This document shows positions 45,360 through 55,008 of a stretch of 64,000 bases of DNA, piece by piece. The DNA is from Providencia rettgeri (lineage in GTDB: Bacteria > Pseudomonadota > Gammaproteobacteria > Enterobacterales > Enterobacteriaceae). A program made the position numbers and the translations under genes. How positions within the stretch are numbered: position 1 is the first letter of the stretch; the number at the start of each line of letters is the position of its first letter. The notes under the pieces were generated by a model. It was not told where the DNA came from, did not search any database, and saw only the letters and a program-made list of their open reading frames with translations. The DNA lies in assembly GCA_900455085.1 (NCBI GenBank), contig UGTZ01000001.1, positions 3,750,501-3,814,500 on the forward strand, written 5' to 3'.

Positions 45360-46028
45360 ATGTTTAATTTTACTGCGCAGCAAAAAGCCACTGCGTTAAT
45401 TTGGCTTTCGTTATTTCATATTTTAATCATTACCTCTAGTAACTACCTCGTGCAGTTGCCAATTAATATTTTTGGCTTCCATACCACTTGGGGTGCTTTT
45501 ACTTTTCCATTTATTTTCCTTGCTACTGACTTAACCGTACGTATCTATGGTGCACCGCTGGCTCGCCGAATTATAACTGCGGTCATGTTGCCTGCATTAC
45601 TGATTTCCTACGTTATTTCAGCGTTGTTTTTCCAAGGTGAATGGCAAGGTTTTACCGCTTTATCTGAGTTCAACCTATTCGTTGCTCGTATCGCCGCGGC
45701 AAGCTTTATGGCTTACGTACTTGGGCAAATATTAGATGTCAGCGTATTCAATAAGTTGCGCCAAAATGCACGTTGGTATGTGGCACCTGCCTGCGCTATG
45801 TTCTTTGGTAACTTAATTGATACTATCGCATTCTTCTTTATTGCATTTTTCCGCAGTAGCGACCCCTTTATGGCCGCAAATTGGGTCGAAATCGCGTTAG
45901 TTGACTATGTTTTCAAGTTACTTATTTGCATGCTATTTTTCTTACCTGCTTATGGTGTGCTTTTGAATTTTATCTTGAAATATTTCTTTGCAAACTCAGA
46001 TAAAAAACAGTTAGTCAATCAGCACTAA
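45360..46028 (+). CDS. yhhQ: Queuosine precursor transporter
   Basis: Inner-membrane transporter (COG1738) that takes up preQ0/preQ1 for queuosine in tRNA. The 222 residues have about six helices and wording very close to E. coli YhhQ (SSNYLVQLPINIFGFHTTW, FPFIFLATDLTVRIYGAP, GNLIDTIAFFFIAFFRS). It is probably controlled by the preQ1-type riboswitch just ahead of its start. Confidence 0.95.
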   Translation: MFNFTAQQKATALIWLSLFHILIITSSNYLVQLPINIFGFHTTWGAFTFPFIFLATDLTVRIYGAPLARRIITAVMLPALLISYVISALFFQGEWQGFTALSEFNLFVARIAAASFMAYVLGQILDVSVFNKLRQNARWYVAPACAMFFGNLIDTIAFFFIAFFRSSDPFMAANWVEIALVDYVFKLLICMLFFLPAYGVLLNFILKYFFANSDKKQLVNQH

Positions 46029-46036
46029 ACAAAAAA

Positions 46037-46059
46037 GGAGATAGCTAAATGCTATCTCC
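46037..46059 (-). terminator. Terminator of glpABC (shared with yhhQ)
   Basis: The stem GGAGATAGC with GCTATCTCC, 5-base loop, runs leftward into TTTTTTG. It lies 61 bases past the glpC stop and 9 bases past that of yhhQ. Confidence 0.88.
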
Positions 46060-46119
46060 AAATAAGTTTAACTGAGCTAAAACAAAGAATAACAACCCTA
46101 CAATTCAATTAATTACATG

Positions 46120-47313
46120 CTATAACGCTCTTGCTAGGAGTGAAATCGGGTGCTCACACTTCTTACTTGTCGACATCTCAATTTGCCACTTACAGGTTTC
46201 ACAGTCAGTAATCACCATATCAGCGCCACTTTCTTCGATTTGGCGGAATAATCCTGCGCCAATCCCTTGAGAAACTTCATAGTTTTCTTTTTTGAAACCA
46301 TATGTTCCAGCAATACCACAACATTGTGAATCCAGCACAATCAGCTCAACACCTGGTACACGTTTAATTAACTCTAACGTGTAGGAAGTCCAACCCATTT
46401 TTTCCATGTGGCATGGTGTGTGATAGGCCACTTTTAACGGTGTGTGTTTGAGCTTCAATTCACGCCCTTCTTCAAGTAGGCGATAGATATAACGTGTTGC
46501 CAGCTCAATGTTGTCACGCATCGCTGAAGTGTCGACGTCTAAAACATGGGTATATTCATCACGGATAGTAAAGGTACAGGTTGATGATGTCGCCACCACA
46601 GGTACATGTTTCTCAAGAATCGTTTCTTGTAATGATTCAAGATTAACATTCGCTTGGCGTTTCGCTTGTTTCATGAACCCATTGGCAATTAACGCAACAC
46701 CGCAACATTTTTCGCGTTTAAGTAATTGAACGCCAATATTCATCCCATTGAAGACTTTGATCAGGTCTTTCCCAAGTTGAGGATGGTTATAGTTCACATA
46801 GCAACCATGGAAGAATGCAACTTGTTCTTCATATTTGGCTTGTTCAGCAGCTTGTTTTGCATACCAACGACGGAAAGTCCCAAACGAATATTTAGGTAAT
46901 TCACGGCGATGGTCGATTTTCAATGCTTTATCAAGAATTTGACGAACCGGTTTTAACCCTGTAATGGTATTCACCACGGGTGCAAATGGTGTCGATAACG
47001 AGCCCATTAAATCCGTGTGGCTTAATATTGCATCACGAATTTTAGGTTTTTGCTGGCTATAAGTATTACGTGCGCGTGCGATAATATCACCGATTTTTAC
47101 ATCAGATGGGCAAGCCACTTCGCAACGCTTACAGTTAGTACAATATTTAAGCGCCTCGTCATATAACATCGGGTCTTTTAAGCGTAAACGCTCACCGTCA
47201 GGCCCTGCTTGTTTAGGCCCTGGATACAATGGATTAACTTTTGCGACAGGGCAATAAGTGGTACACACCGTGCATTTTATACAGCTTTCAAAGCTTGCAT
47301 CTTGAATACTCAT
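46120..47313 (-). CDS. glpC: Anaerobic glycerol-3-phosphate dehydrogenase subunit C
   Basis: Iron-sulfur membrane anchor of the anaerobic GlpABC dehydrogenase, passing electrons to menaquinone. The 397 residues have two 4Fe-4S motifs (CIKCTVCTTYCP near 11-22 and CTNCKRCEVACP near 57-68) and two CCG-domain motifs (CCGVA, CCGIAG), as in heterodisulfide reductase. It overlaps glpB by four bases. Confidence 0.96.
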   Translation of the reverse strand: MSIQDASFESCIKCTVCTTYCPVAKVNPLYPGPKQAGPDGERLRLKDPMLYDEALKYCTNCKRCEVACPSDVKIGDIIARARNTYSQQKPKIRDAILSHTDLMGSLSTPFAPVVNTITGLKPVRQILDKALKIDHRRELPKYSFGTFRRWYAKQAAEQAKYEEQVAFFHGCYVNYNHPQLGKDLIKVFNGMNIGVQLLKREKCCGVALIANGFMKQAKRQANVNLESLQETILEKHVPVVATSSTCTFTIRDEYTHVLDVDTSAMRDNIELATRYIYRLLEEGRELKLKHTPLKVAYHTPCHMEKMGWTSYTLELIKRVPGVELIVLDSQCCGIAGTYGFKKENYEVSQGIGAGLFRQIEESGADMVITDCETCKWQIEMSTSKKCEHPISLLARAL

Positions 47314-48605
47314 TGTGCCACCTCCGCCTGCATCGCTTTATTTTTACTCATTTCATTGATTATTTGATTCGCTACATATAATGCGCTAATCATTGATACG
47401 CCCGCACCACAACCTTGAGTAAGAGGATCAAAACCGCCTAATACGGCACCTGCTACATAAAGATTAGAAATGGCTTTTCCCTCTTTTTGTGCGCGTAGTT
47501 TTTCATCGGTTTTCACGCCAAAAGCCATATAAGGCTGGGAAGCGAAAAACTCTTTATTGGTCCATTTTGCACGTTCTGAAATTTCACACAGATCCAATTG
47601 CATCAAAGGCTCATAGACACGGTCAAATTCGGCTACCAACCCATTATTGAAAAAACTCCCTGTCGCTAGAACGAAATGCTTAGCTTTTAAAGAGATATCA
47701 CCATGATTGCGAGTTTGTACCGAATCAATTACCCCATCGATACAATTCACTGAAGTGACTTTATCACCAGGCATCACAATACCGCCTTGGCGACGAAATT
47801 GACGCAATAGCAACTCATGTAAACGAATACCTAATAATGATGGCGGTAAAGTCGGCAGTAAGAATAAGGGTTTACCTAACCGTTTTTGTAACTCAATTAA
47901 TGGCTCATCACTATCAAGTCCTACACAAGCAGGCATGAATATGGTGTCGGCATCAGCCACTAACGGGAGAATTTCTTCAACCATTTGCGCCATATTCTCC
48001 GGCCTATCCAACCAACGAGCGACATTAATTGCCCTAAATTCACTCGGATTTTCTCTCAAACGGTCAAGTAAAGGTAAATGAACATAATGAGAACTGGCTT
48101 CTATCCCATCACGCTGTAGTTCATCCGCCACCATTTGTGGTTGGAAATCTAAAAACCCTTCGATACCAACAACTGCAATTTTCCCCATTGCCATTTTTTG
48201 ATGTAAGCCCACCGTTGGGACAGATTCAGGGCTGAGCCACGTCATGCGCTTATGGCCTAAAGGTGTAATGCGATAATGATTTTCTTCACAAGCGCCTTTT
48301 AAATGGACTCCTGCTTGCTGCAATATTGACTGTGCCATATGCGCTAGCTCAGTAACTTGCGATTTTCCAATTAAACTATAAGGGTGAGCTGGCGACTGTT
48401 CCTTTAACGCATCAAGCATTTCTAATGGTTTTTCAGCAGCTTGCCCATCCGGTAAGTGTGTGAGTAAATCTAATGAACCTGAAGAAAAATGCAGCGCATT
48501 TTGCCCAGCGCTAACAATTGCACAAGACAGGCCTGATTGTGTTAAACGAATACCACAAAGTAACCCTGCGAGGCCGCCGCCCATTACCACAGCATCATAT
48601 TTCAT
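47310..48605 (-). CDS. glpB: Anaerobic glycerol-3-phosphate dehydrogenase subunit B
   Basis: Flavin-binding subunit of GlpABC, 431 residues, with the nucleotide motif VMGGGLAGLLCG near the start and VAGAVLGGFDPLTQGCGAG near the end. ATG at 48605 (MKYDAVVMGGG) is chosen by family match and overlaps the glpA end by 11 bases. A longer frame goes to 48626. Confidence 0.95.
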   Translation of the reverse strand: MKYDAVVMGGGLAGLLCGIRLTQSGLSCAIVSAGQNALHFSSGSLDLLTHLPDGQAAEKPLEMLDALKEQSPAHPYSLIGKSQVTELAHMAQSILQQAGVHLKGACEENHYRITPLGHKRMTWLSPESVPTVGLHQKMAMGKIAVVGIEGFLDFQPQMVADELQRDGIEASSHYVHLPLLDRLRENPSEFRAINVARWLDRPENMAQMVEEILPLVADADTIFMPACVGLDSDEPLIELQKRLGKPLFLLPTLPPSLLGIRLHELLLRQFRRQGGIVMPGDKVTSVNCIDGVIDSVQTRNHGDISLKAKHFVLATGSFFNNGLVAEFDRVYEPLMQLDLCEISERAKWTNKEFFASQPYMAFGVKTDEKLRAQKEGKAISNLYVAGAVLGGFDPLTQGCGAGVSMISALYVANQIINEMSKNKAMQAEVAQ

Positions 48606-50250
48606 TATCAGCCTCCTTTTGTGCATCCTTGCCTAGTATCGCTTCGTTCATGCCACATAATCCATGATATACCCAACTGGTAAATTCACTTTCACGCAGT
48701 GCATCCCCCCAAGCAATTGGACGTACACCTTTCCATCGCTCATTCAGGAAGTGGCCCAGTTGTTGCTCTGTTTCATGAGGCGTTGTGACATTAAAACGAT
48801 TGAGTAAGCCCGCAGCCCGGCAAGCACATAATTCACCTTGGCAAGTTCCCATCCCCACTCGGGTACGACGCCTTAAATCAAGCAAGTTATTGACCGTCAA
48901 TGAATTAACAGCATAACGTACTTCACCGGCAGTAACGGCTTCGCACTCACAGACTAAACTTTTATCGAGCCTATCCGTACTGAGAATGGCAGAAGCTCTG
49001 TCGCCATGACGGTAAACTGCTGAGCCACGAATAGGAGCAGGAATAGAAACAACGTTACGTAAGGCTTCTTCTGCGCTGTGCTGCGAGCCCGGTAACGGCG
49101 CTTCTGCGGTTGTACATTTGGCGCTATGACCCAGTTTTTCGCAAACTTTATCTGTAGCCCATTCCGCCATCAGGCGATAAGTCATCAACTTGCCACCCGT
49201 AATGGTGATGAAACCTTCTAAGCCATCACGTTTAGCGTGGTCTAACAACACAATACCACGGCTCACATTACGCCCTGATGGGTCATCATCACTGGCAACT
49301 AATGGTCGAACGCCTGCATACGCACGTAAAATGCGCGTTGTCGCAAGTGCAGGAGACAGCATTGAACCTTCGCGAATAAGAATATCCACCTCTTCAGGGG
49401 TGACATACATATTATCAATTTGATCATATTCAATATGAGTCGACGTAGTGCCAATCAGGGAAATCGTATCGCCGGGAACCAAAATATCGGCATCTGCAGG
49501 TTTACGGCAGCGGTTTATCACCATGTTATTCAAGCGGTGGCCTAAAATTAATAGTGCGCCTTTTGCAGGGAACATTTTAATTTTTAATTCGCCATACTCT
49601 GCGATTTTTTGCCCCCAAATTCCGCCTGCATTAACGACAATTTCTGCATAAATATCATACTGTTTCTTGGCATGGTGATCATAAACCGTCACGCCACGTA
49701 CAGTATCACCATTCCGAATCAAACCAATGACTTCGTGATAAGTTAATACTTTCGCGCCATGCTCTCTGGCATCTAACATATTTGCTGCAGTCAAACGAAA
49801 TGGGTCAACCGTGCCATCAGGAACACGAACCGCACCGATTAGATGTGGGTTAACGGAAGGTTCAAGGCGAATAGCCTCTTTAGGGTCAATCGCCGTCGCA
49901 TCAATACCTGCAGCGTGGCAAGCCGTAATGAATTGTTGCTGATACTCTAAGCTGTCTTCGGGGAGGGTAATAAACAAACCATCTGTTCGCTCAATACAGT
50001 GATGCGCGATACGCTTTAAAATCTTGTTCTCTTCTATACATTCTCTGGCAGACTCACCATCAGTGACTGCATAGCGCGCGCCACTATGAAGTAATCCATG
50101 GTTACGCCCGGTCGCACCAGTCGCAATATCATGCCTTTCGAGTAAAACGGTTCTTAGACCTCGGCGAGCGCAGTCACGAGCGACCCCTGCACCTGTTGCG
50201 CCACCACCAATAATGATGACATCCGTTTCAGTCACAGATGAGCCATTCAT
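48595..50250 (-). CDS. glpA: Anaerobic glycerol-3-phosphate dehydrogenase subunit A
   Basis: Catalytic FAD subunit that oxidises glycerol-3-phosphate to dihydroxyacetone phosphate when oxygen is absent. The 551 residues have IIGGGATGAGVARDCARRG, RNHGLLHSGARYA, ITGGKLMTYRLMAEWA and a C-terminal BFD-like 2Fe-2S domain (CECEAVTAGEVRYA ... GTCQGELCACR). It is first in glpABC, divergent from glpTQ, with which it shares a control region. Fumarate reductase, its usual anaerobic partner, is encoded 5 kb away. Confidence 0.97.
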   Translation of the reverse strand: MNGSSVTETDVIIIGGGATGAGVARDCARRGLRTVLLERHDIATGATGRNHGLLHSGARYAVTDGESARECIEENKILKRIAHHCIERTDGLFITLPEDSLEYQQQFITACHAAGIDATAIDPKEAIRLEPSVNPHLIGAVRVPDGTVDPFRLTAANMLDAREHGAKVLTYHEVIGLIRNGDTVRGVTVYDHHAKKQYDIYAEIVVNAGGIWGQKIAEYGELKIKMFPAKGALLILGHRLNNMVINRCRKPADADILVPGDTISLIGTTSTHIEYDQIDNMYVTPEEVDILIREGSMLSPALATTRILRAYAGVRPLVASDDDPSGRNVSRGIVLLDHAKRDGLEGFITITGGKLMTYRLMAEWATDKVCEKLGHSAKCTTAEAPLPGSQHSAEEALRNVVSIPAPIRGSAVYRHGDRASAILSTDRLDKSLVCECEAVTAGEVRYAVNSLTVNNLLDLRRRTRVGMGTCQGELCACRAAGLLNRFNVTTPHETEQQLGHFLNERWKGVRPIAWGDALRESEFTSWVYHGLCGMNEAILGKDAQKEADNEI

Positions 50251-50685
50251 GTCGCATTCCTCACATTAATAAACGTTTCTATAATAGATAAGTATAGGTT
50301 CTATTTTTATAATCTATTATTAAATATAGCCCAGAAACGCGATCAATGTTTGATAAGGAACAAAAACGAAAGCAATAGATCCATTTTCAGTGTTTTAAAG
50401 AACAAAATCGTGATGGAAATCACAAAATAATTAACATTTCTAGTTCCATTCCATTCACAAATGTCATTTACTATGCAACCTCATAAACAAAATCAATAAT
50501 TGTGCGTTGGATTACAGATAAATTGTTTTTTAACGACTACAATTTAGAGCAATTAAGAAAATAAAGACTCTTAAATTACTCGATTATTTTCGTTTTTGTT
50601 ACTTCACCAATAATAAACACTCAATATTTCTCTGAAGTAGAGAATGGAAGTGTAAATAAAAATTAGCATGCCATCGGAGGCGTAT
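50251..50685. promoter_or_regulatory. glpABC / glpTQ divergent control region (GlpR and CRP sites)
   Basis: A GlpR-like operator at 50346-50363 (ATGTTTGATAAGGAACAA) matches 15 of 18 bases of the E. coli form as I recall it. A CRP-like site at 50409-50424 has GTGA, six bases, TCACA. Another AT-rich TTTTCGTTTTTG stretch near 50590 may be part of a second operator. GlpR repression with CRP activation is the known control of both operons in E. coli. Confidence 0.7.
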
Positions 50686-52038
50686 ATGTTAAGCATTTTT
50701 AAACCAGCACCTCATATACAGAGGCTGCCAGCTGATAAGGTAGATCCTGTCTATCGTAAGCTTCGCTGGCAGATCTTCATGGGTATTTTCTTTGGTTACG
50801 CAGCGTATTATCTAGTCCGAAAGAACTTTGCGTTAGCGATGCCATATCTTGTTGAACAAGGTTTCTCTAAAGGTGACCTTGGTTTTGCATTATCAGGGAT
50901 CTCAATTGCTTACGGATTTTCTAAATTTATTATGGGGTCGTTTTCCGACCGTGCAAACCCGCGTTATTTCTTACCAGCAGGTTTGATTCTCGCCTCCGCG
51001 GTGATGTTAGTCATGGGCTTCGTGCCATGGGCAACATCGAGCATCATGGTAATGTTCGTATTACTGTTCCTTTGTGGTTGGTTCCAAGGTATGGGTTGGC
51101 CTCCTTGTGGACGTACCATGGTTCACTGGTGGTCACAAAAAGAACGTGGCGGTATCGTTTCGGTTTGGAACTGTGCGCACAACGTCGGTGGTGGTATCCC
51201 TCCATTACTGTTCATGTTAGGTATGGCATGGTTTAACGACTGGAAAGCTGCGCTGTATATGCCTGCATTGGCTGCTATCCTTGTTGCAATCATTGCATTT
51301 GCGTTAATGCGCGACACCCCGCAGTCTTGTGGTCTTCCTCCAATTGAAGAGTACAAAAACGACTATCCAACTGACTATAAAGCATCAGATGAGCAAGAGT
51401 TAACTGCAAAAGAAATCTTCATGAAGTATGTTTTCCCAAACAAACTGTTATGGATGATTGCGATTGCTAACGTGTTCGTTTACTTACTGCGTTATGGTGT
51501 TTTGGACTGGTCTCCAACTTACCTGCGTGAAGTTAAACACTTCGCAATGGACAAATCTTCATGGGCTTACTTCTTATATGAATACGCAGGTATCCCAGGT
51601 ACGTTACTGTGTGGTTGGATGTCGGATAAAGTCTTCCGTGGTAACCGTGGAGCCACTGGGTGTGTTCTTCATGGTTCTGGTAACCATTGCAACTATCGTG
51701 TTCTGGATGAACCCAGCTGGTAACCCAAATGTTGATATGGCATGTATGTTGATCATCGGTTTCCTAATCTATGGTCCTGTTATGTTGATTGGTTTGCACG
51801 CCCTTGAACTTGCACCGAAAAAAGCAGCAGGTACAGCCGCAGGATTCACAGGCTTGTTCGGCTACCTCGGTGGTTCTGTAGCAGCAAGTGCTATCGTTGG
51901 TTATACCGTAGACTACTTCGGTTGGGACGGTGGCTTCGCTGTCATGATCGGTGGGTTCAGCATTAGCGGTTGTTCTACTGTTTTATCGTCATGTTGAGCG
52001 AAAGCAAACATAAACGTGAATTAGCAAACTCACAATAA
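50686..52038 (+). pseudogene. glpT: Glycerol-3-phosphate transporter, three one-base shifts
   Basis: Inner-membrane antiporter that takes in glycerol-3-phosphate (and fosfomycin) for inorganic phosphate. The start ATG at 50686 follows GGAGG and gives MLSIFKPAPH. The sequence is near-identical to E. coli GlpT through GNRGATG. It then needs one fewer G near 51661 (GGG), one fewer G near 51955 (GGG) and one fewer T near 51985 (TTTT) to reach the natural end ELANSQ at 52038. All three are homopolymer gains, so it is probably intact in nature. If real, the breaks would give fosfomycin resistance. Confidence 0.92.
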
Positions 52039-52141
52039 ACATTCATCAAATGTTCATTGTTAATCGCTAGACTCGTGGGCTATATCAAAAAATGATGTAG
52101 CCCATTTTTTTACCCAAATAAAGTGCCAAGGAGATATAATC

Positions 52142-53219
52142 ATGAGCTTTCCATTAAAAACATTGGTGGCTAGTATGGTTTTAGTGATGTCAGTGTCTGC
52201 TGTAGCTCAAGCTTCAAGTAAAGTTGTCATTGCACATCGTGGTGCAAGTGGTTACTTACCGGAACATACCCTACCTGCAAAAGCAATGGCTTACGCACAA
52301 GGTGCTGATTTTCTTGAGCAAGATTTAGTTATGACGAAAGATAACGAGCTCGTGGTCTTACATGACCATTATCTCGATCGCGTGACAGATGTTGCTGAAC
52401 GTTTCCCTGAACGCGCCCGTAAAGATGGCCGTTACTATGCGATTGACTTTACCCTTGATGAAATCAAATCACTCAATTTTACGGAAGGATTTGATATTGT
52501 TGATGGTAAAAAAGTGCAAAGCTATCCGAACCCGCTTCCCAATGGGCAAATCAGACTTCCGCGTTCACACCTTCCAAGAAGAGATTGAATTTGTTCAAGG
52601 ACTAAACAAATCAACGGGGTAAAAATATTGGTATCTACCCAGAAATTAAAGCCCCTTGGTTCCACTTACAAGAAGGCAAAGATATCACCAAAAAAACACT
52701 CGAAGTCCTTAAAGAGTATGGCTATACCACCAAGGATTCCAACGTTTATCTACAGTCATTTGACCCTAATGACCTAAAACGTATCAAAAATACCTTGATG
52801 CCAGAAATGGGGATGGATATTAAATTAATTCAATTGATTGCTTACACCGATTGGAACGAAACTCAAGAGCAAAAACCTGACGGAACTTGGGTTAATTACA
52901 ATTATGATTGGATGATGAAACCGGGTGCAATGAAAGAAATTGCGACCTATGCAGATGGTATTGGCCCTGATTATCATATGCTAATTAGTGAAGAATCCAC
53001 CGCCAACTAATATCAAAGTGAATGGCATGGTTAAAGAAGGCTCATGATAACAAAATGGCAGTGCATCCGTTCACTATCCGTGTTGATAAGCTGCCAAAAT
53101 ACGCCAAAGATGGGCAACAGCTTTATGACATTATTTATAACCAAGCCGATGTCGATGGCGCCTTCACAGACTTCCCTGACTTAGGGGTTAAGTTCTTAGA
53201 ACAGCAGAAACAAAAATAG
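52142..53219 (+). pseudogene. glpQ: Periplasmic glycerophosphodiester phosphodiesterase, about five one-base shifts
   Basis: Periplasmic enzyme that hydrolyses glycerophosphodiesters to glycerol-3-phosphate for GlpT. The signal peptide is clear (about 1-24, ending AQA) and the active-site histidines are in IAHRGASGYLPEHT and VVLHDHYLDR. All parts of the protein are present in order to FLEQQKQK. The frame changes near 52530, 52617, 53007 and 53036 and possibly elsewhere, each by one extra base in AA, GG or GGGG runs. It is downstream of glpT as in E. coli and is probably functional in the organism. Confidence 0.9.
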
Positions 53220-53237
53220 TTTTCTGGGACAAAATAA

Positions 53238-53261
53238 GAATGCAGCCATTTGGCTGCATTC
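53238..53261. terminator. Convergent terminator glpQ / epmA
   Basis: A perfect 10-bp stem (GAATGCAGCC with GGCTGCATTC) has a 4-base loop. Leftward it runs into TTATTTTG, suiting epmA. Rightward the tail is poor. Confidence 0.75.
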
Positions 53262-53317
53262 AGACTGCTGACAAACATATTATGTTGGCAGCAAGTCTAA
53301 TCGGTTTTGAAAATAAA

Positions 53318-54294
53318 TTACGCGATAGTGACAGGGAATGCGATCACATCACTGATTTTATCTGCATTTAAAGCAATCATAATCAGCCTATCAACCCAAC
53401 AGCGACACCAGAACAATCAGGTAAACCATGCTCTAAAGCCGCGAGCAAGTGCTATCAATAGGTGCAGTAGGTAGCCCCATTGCCGCTCGCTTACGGTTGT
53501 CTTGTTCAAATCGCTGGCGTTGTTCGCTTGCATCAGTGAGTTCATGAAAACCATTTGCTAGTTCCATTCCCCTTATAATACACCTCAAAACGCTCAGCAA
53601 CACGATGATCTTCCGTGCTAATTACGGCAAGAGACGCTTGGGTTGCAGGGGAAATGATACACGACTGCAGGCTTTTCTTTACCAATATGAGGCTCAACGC
53701 CCATGGTAAATAGCAGTTGAAGTAAGGTATCTTTATCTTCTTCCTGATCCGCAATATTGCTCAAATCTAAACGGGCTGCAACCTCACGTAATTCACTTTT
53801 TTCAGCAGATAACGGGTCAATATCCAAATAGCGTAAAAACGCTTGTTGGTATGAAAGTAGCTCTGCACTCTCACATTCTAAAACTTGTGCAGTAGGTCAT
53901 CCACTTCATTGATCAAGCGATACATATCAAAATGCGGGCGGTACCACTCTAACATGGTAAATTCAGGGTTATGATGTCGCCCTGCTTCTTCATTTCTAAA
54001 GCTACGACCTAACTGATAGATAGGACCACTACCGGCCGCTAATAAACGTTTCATGTGGTATTCAGGGCTGGTCATTAAATATAAATTAATACCTTGCGCT
54101 GCACCAGGCCCACAAAACGCGTTTCAAATGGAACAAGATGAATGTCAGTGACTGTTGCCTGACTCATTGCGGGGGTTTCGACTTCAAGTACACAACGATC
54201 AGTAAAAAAACGTCTGATTTCCGCAATTATTTTTGCGCGCTGTAACAGGTTAGCGATGGGGGGCGGTTGGCTGCCAATTCGCTATATCACTCAT
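53318..54294 (-). pseudogene. epmA: Elongation factor P lysyl-transferase EpmA, at least six one-base shifts
   Basis: Lysyl-tRNA synthetase-like enzyme that attaches beta-lysine to a lysine of elongation factor P. The full family sequence can be read in pieces: MSDIANWQPTAP at 54294, MTSPEYHMKRLLAAGSGPI, FRNEEAGRHHNPEFTMLEWYRP, STEDHRVAERFEVYYKG, and VIAFPVTIA before the stop at 53318. Both gains (for example the six-C run near 54269) and losses (for example the CC near 54111) occur. The total span, 977 bases, is almost the normal length. It is divergent from frdABCD as in E. coli. It is most likely a poor-quality stretch, not a decayed gene. Confidence 0.9.
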
Positions 54295-54475
54295 TAAGAT
54301 GACTCCAAAATAAACTTAGTCGTGCAGTGTACCCACCTCACAGGCAACACACAATGCATTTACACTGATAATGCATATTTATCTGAACGTAAATACTTGC
54401 AACTGTCGGCATGATGAGTAAGTAGAGATAGCCTGAAACATGATTAATTCTTATATTATGTGACATATCTGTTAC

Positions 54476-54637
54476 TAAAAAAGCGAAACGATTCGCTTTC
54501 TCAATCTATTTTAAAATTTTCTGTTCAAAATTAAATTTATTCTAAATAATAAATAGTGAGACTCCTCGCAAATTAGCATTCAATATGAATTAAACTCTTC
54601 AGCTATAATAATAGTATTAATCACTTATTATTGATAA
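54476..54637 (-). ncRNA. Candidate small RNA, leftward, between epmA and frdA
   Basis: A leftward terminator stands alone here: AAAGCGAA with TTCGCTTT and loop TCGT, then TTTT (about 54480-54502). No leftward gene lies upstream of it. A promoter-like pair, TTATCA (54632-54637) and TATTAT (54608-54613) 18 bases apart, would give a transcript of about 120 bases starting near 54601. No convincing reading frame is inside it. It does not resemble RyhB. Evidence is only promoter and terminator; homologues were not checked. Confidence 0.4.
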
Positions 54638-54686
54638 AACCTGAGTAATTCACTTGGTTTTATACACTAAAAGTCTATGTAAATTT

Positions 54687-54700
54687 AATGATAATCATTT
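54687..54700. promoter_or_regulatory. Fur-box-like palindrome upstream of frdA
   Basis: AATGATAATCATT is the central 13 bases of the Fur consensus, perfect on both sides. It lies 50 bases from the candidate small-RNA promoter and about 310 bases before frdA. The rest of the 54295-55008 gap is AT-rich. I could not find a clear FNR site for frd. Confidence 0.55.
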
Positions 54701-55008
54701 GAAATTCCTTTTTATTCGGTGTTAACAGCCTAGAAAATCCAGTAATGTAAAAACATTTATAAAAAGAAGATCTATCTCACACTTTATCGCTAAATTTGGC
54801 CAAAACACCCCTCTATATCAAATTTATCTTGAGGACTATTCGCTATAATTCACAGCATGATAAGTCATTATTAGCTATTATATTATTTACTATTAAAAAA
54901 CAGATATTTCGTAGTTTAGCTTTAAGTTGAACTGAAAATGACGTAGCTAATTATCAAAAGTATTTAAAAGAATTTATCAATTTTACACTTGAACAATGGA
55001 GAAGCGCA

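Noticed and set aside
54476..54700. RyhB as the identity of the candidate small RNA
   Set aside because: The conserved RyhB core is not found on either strand in this gap.
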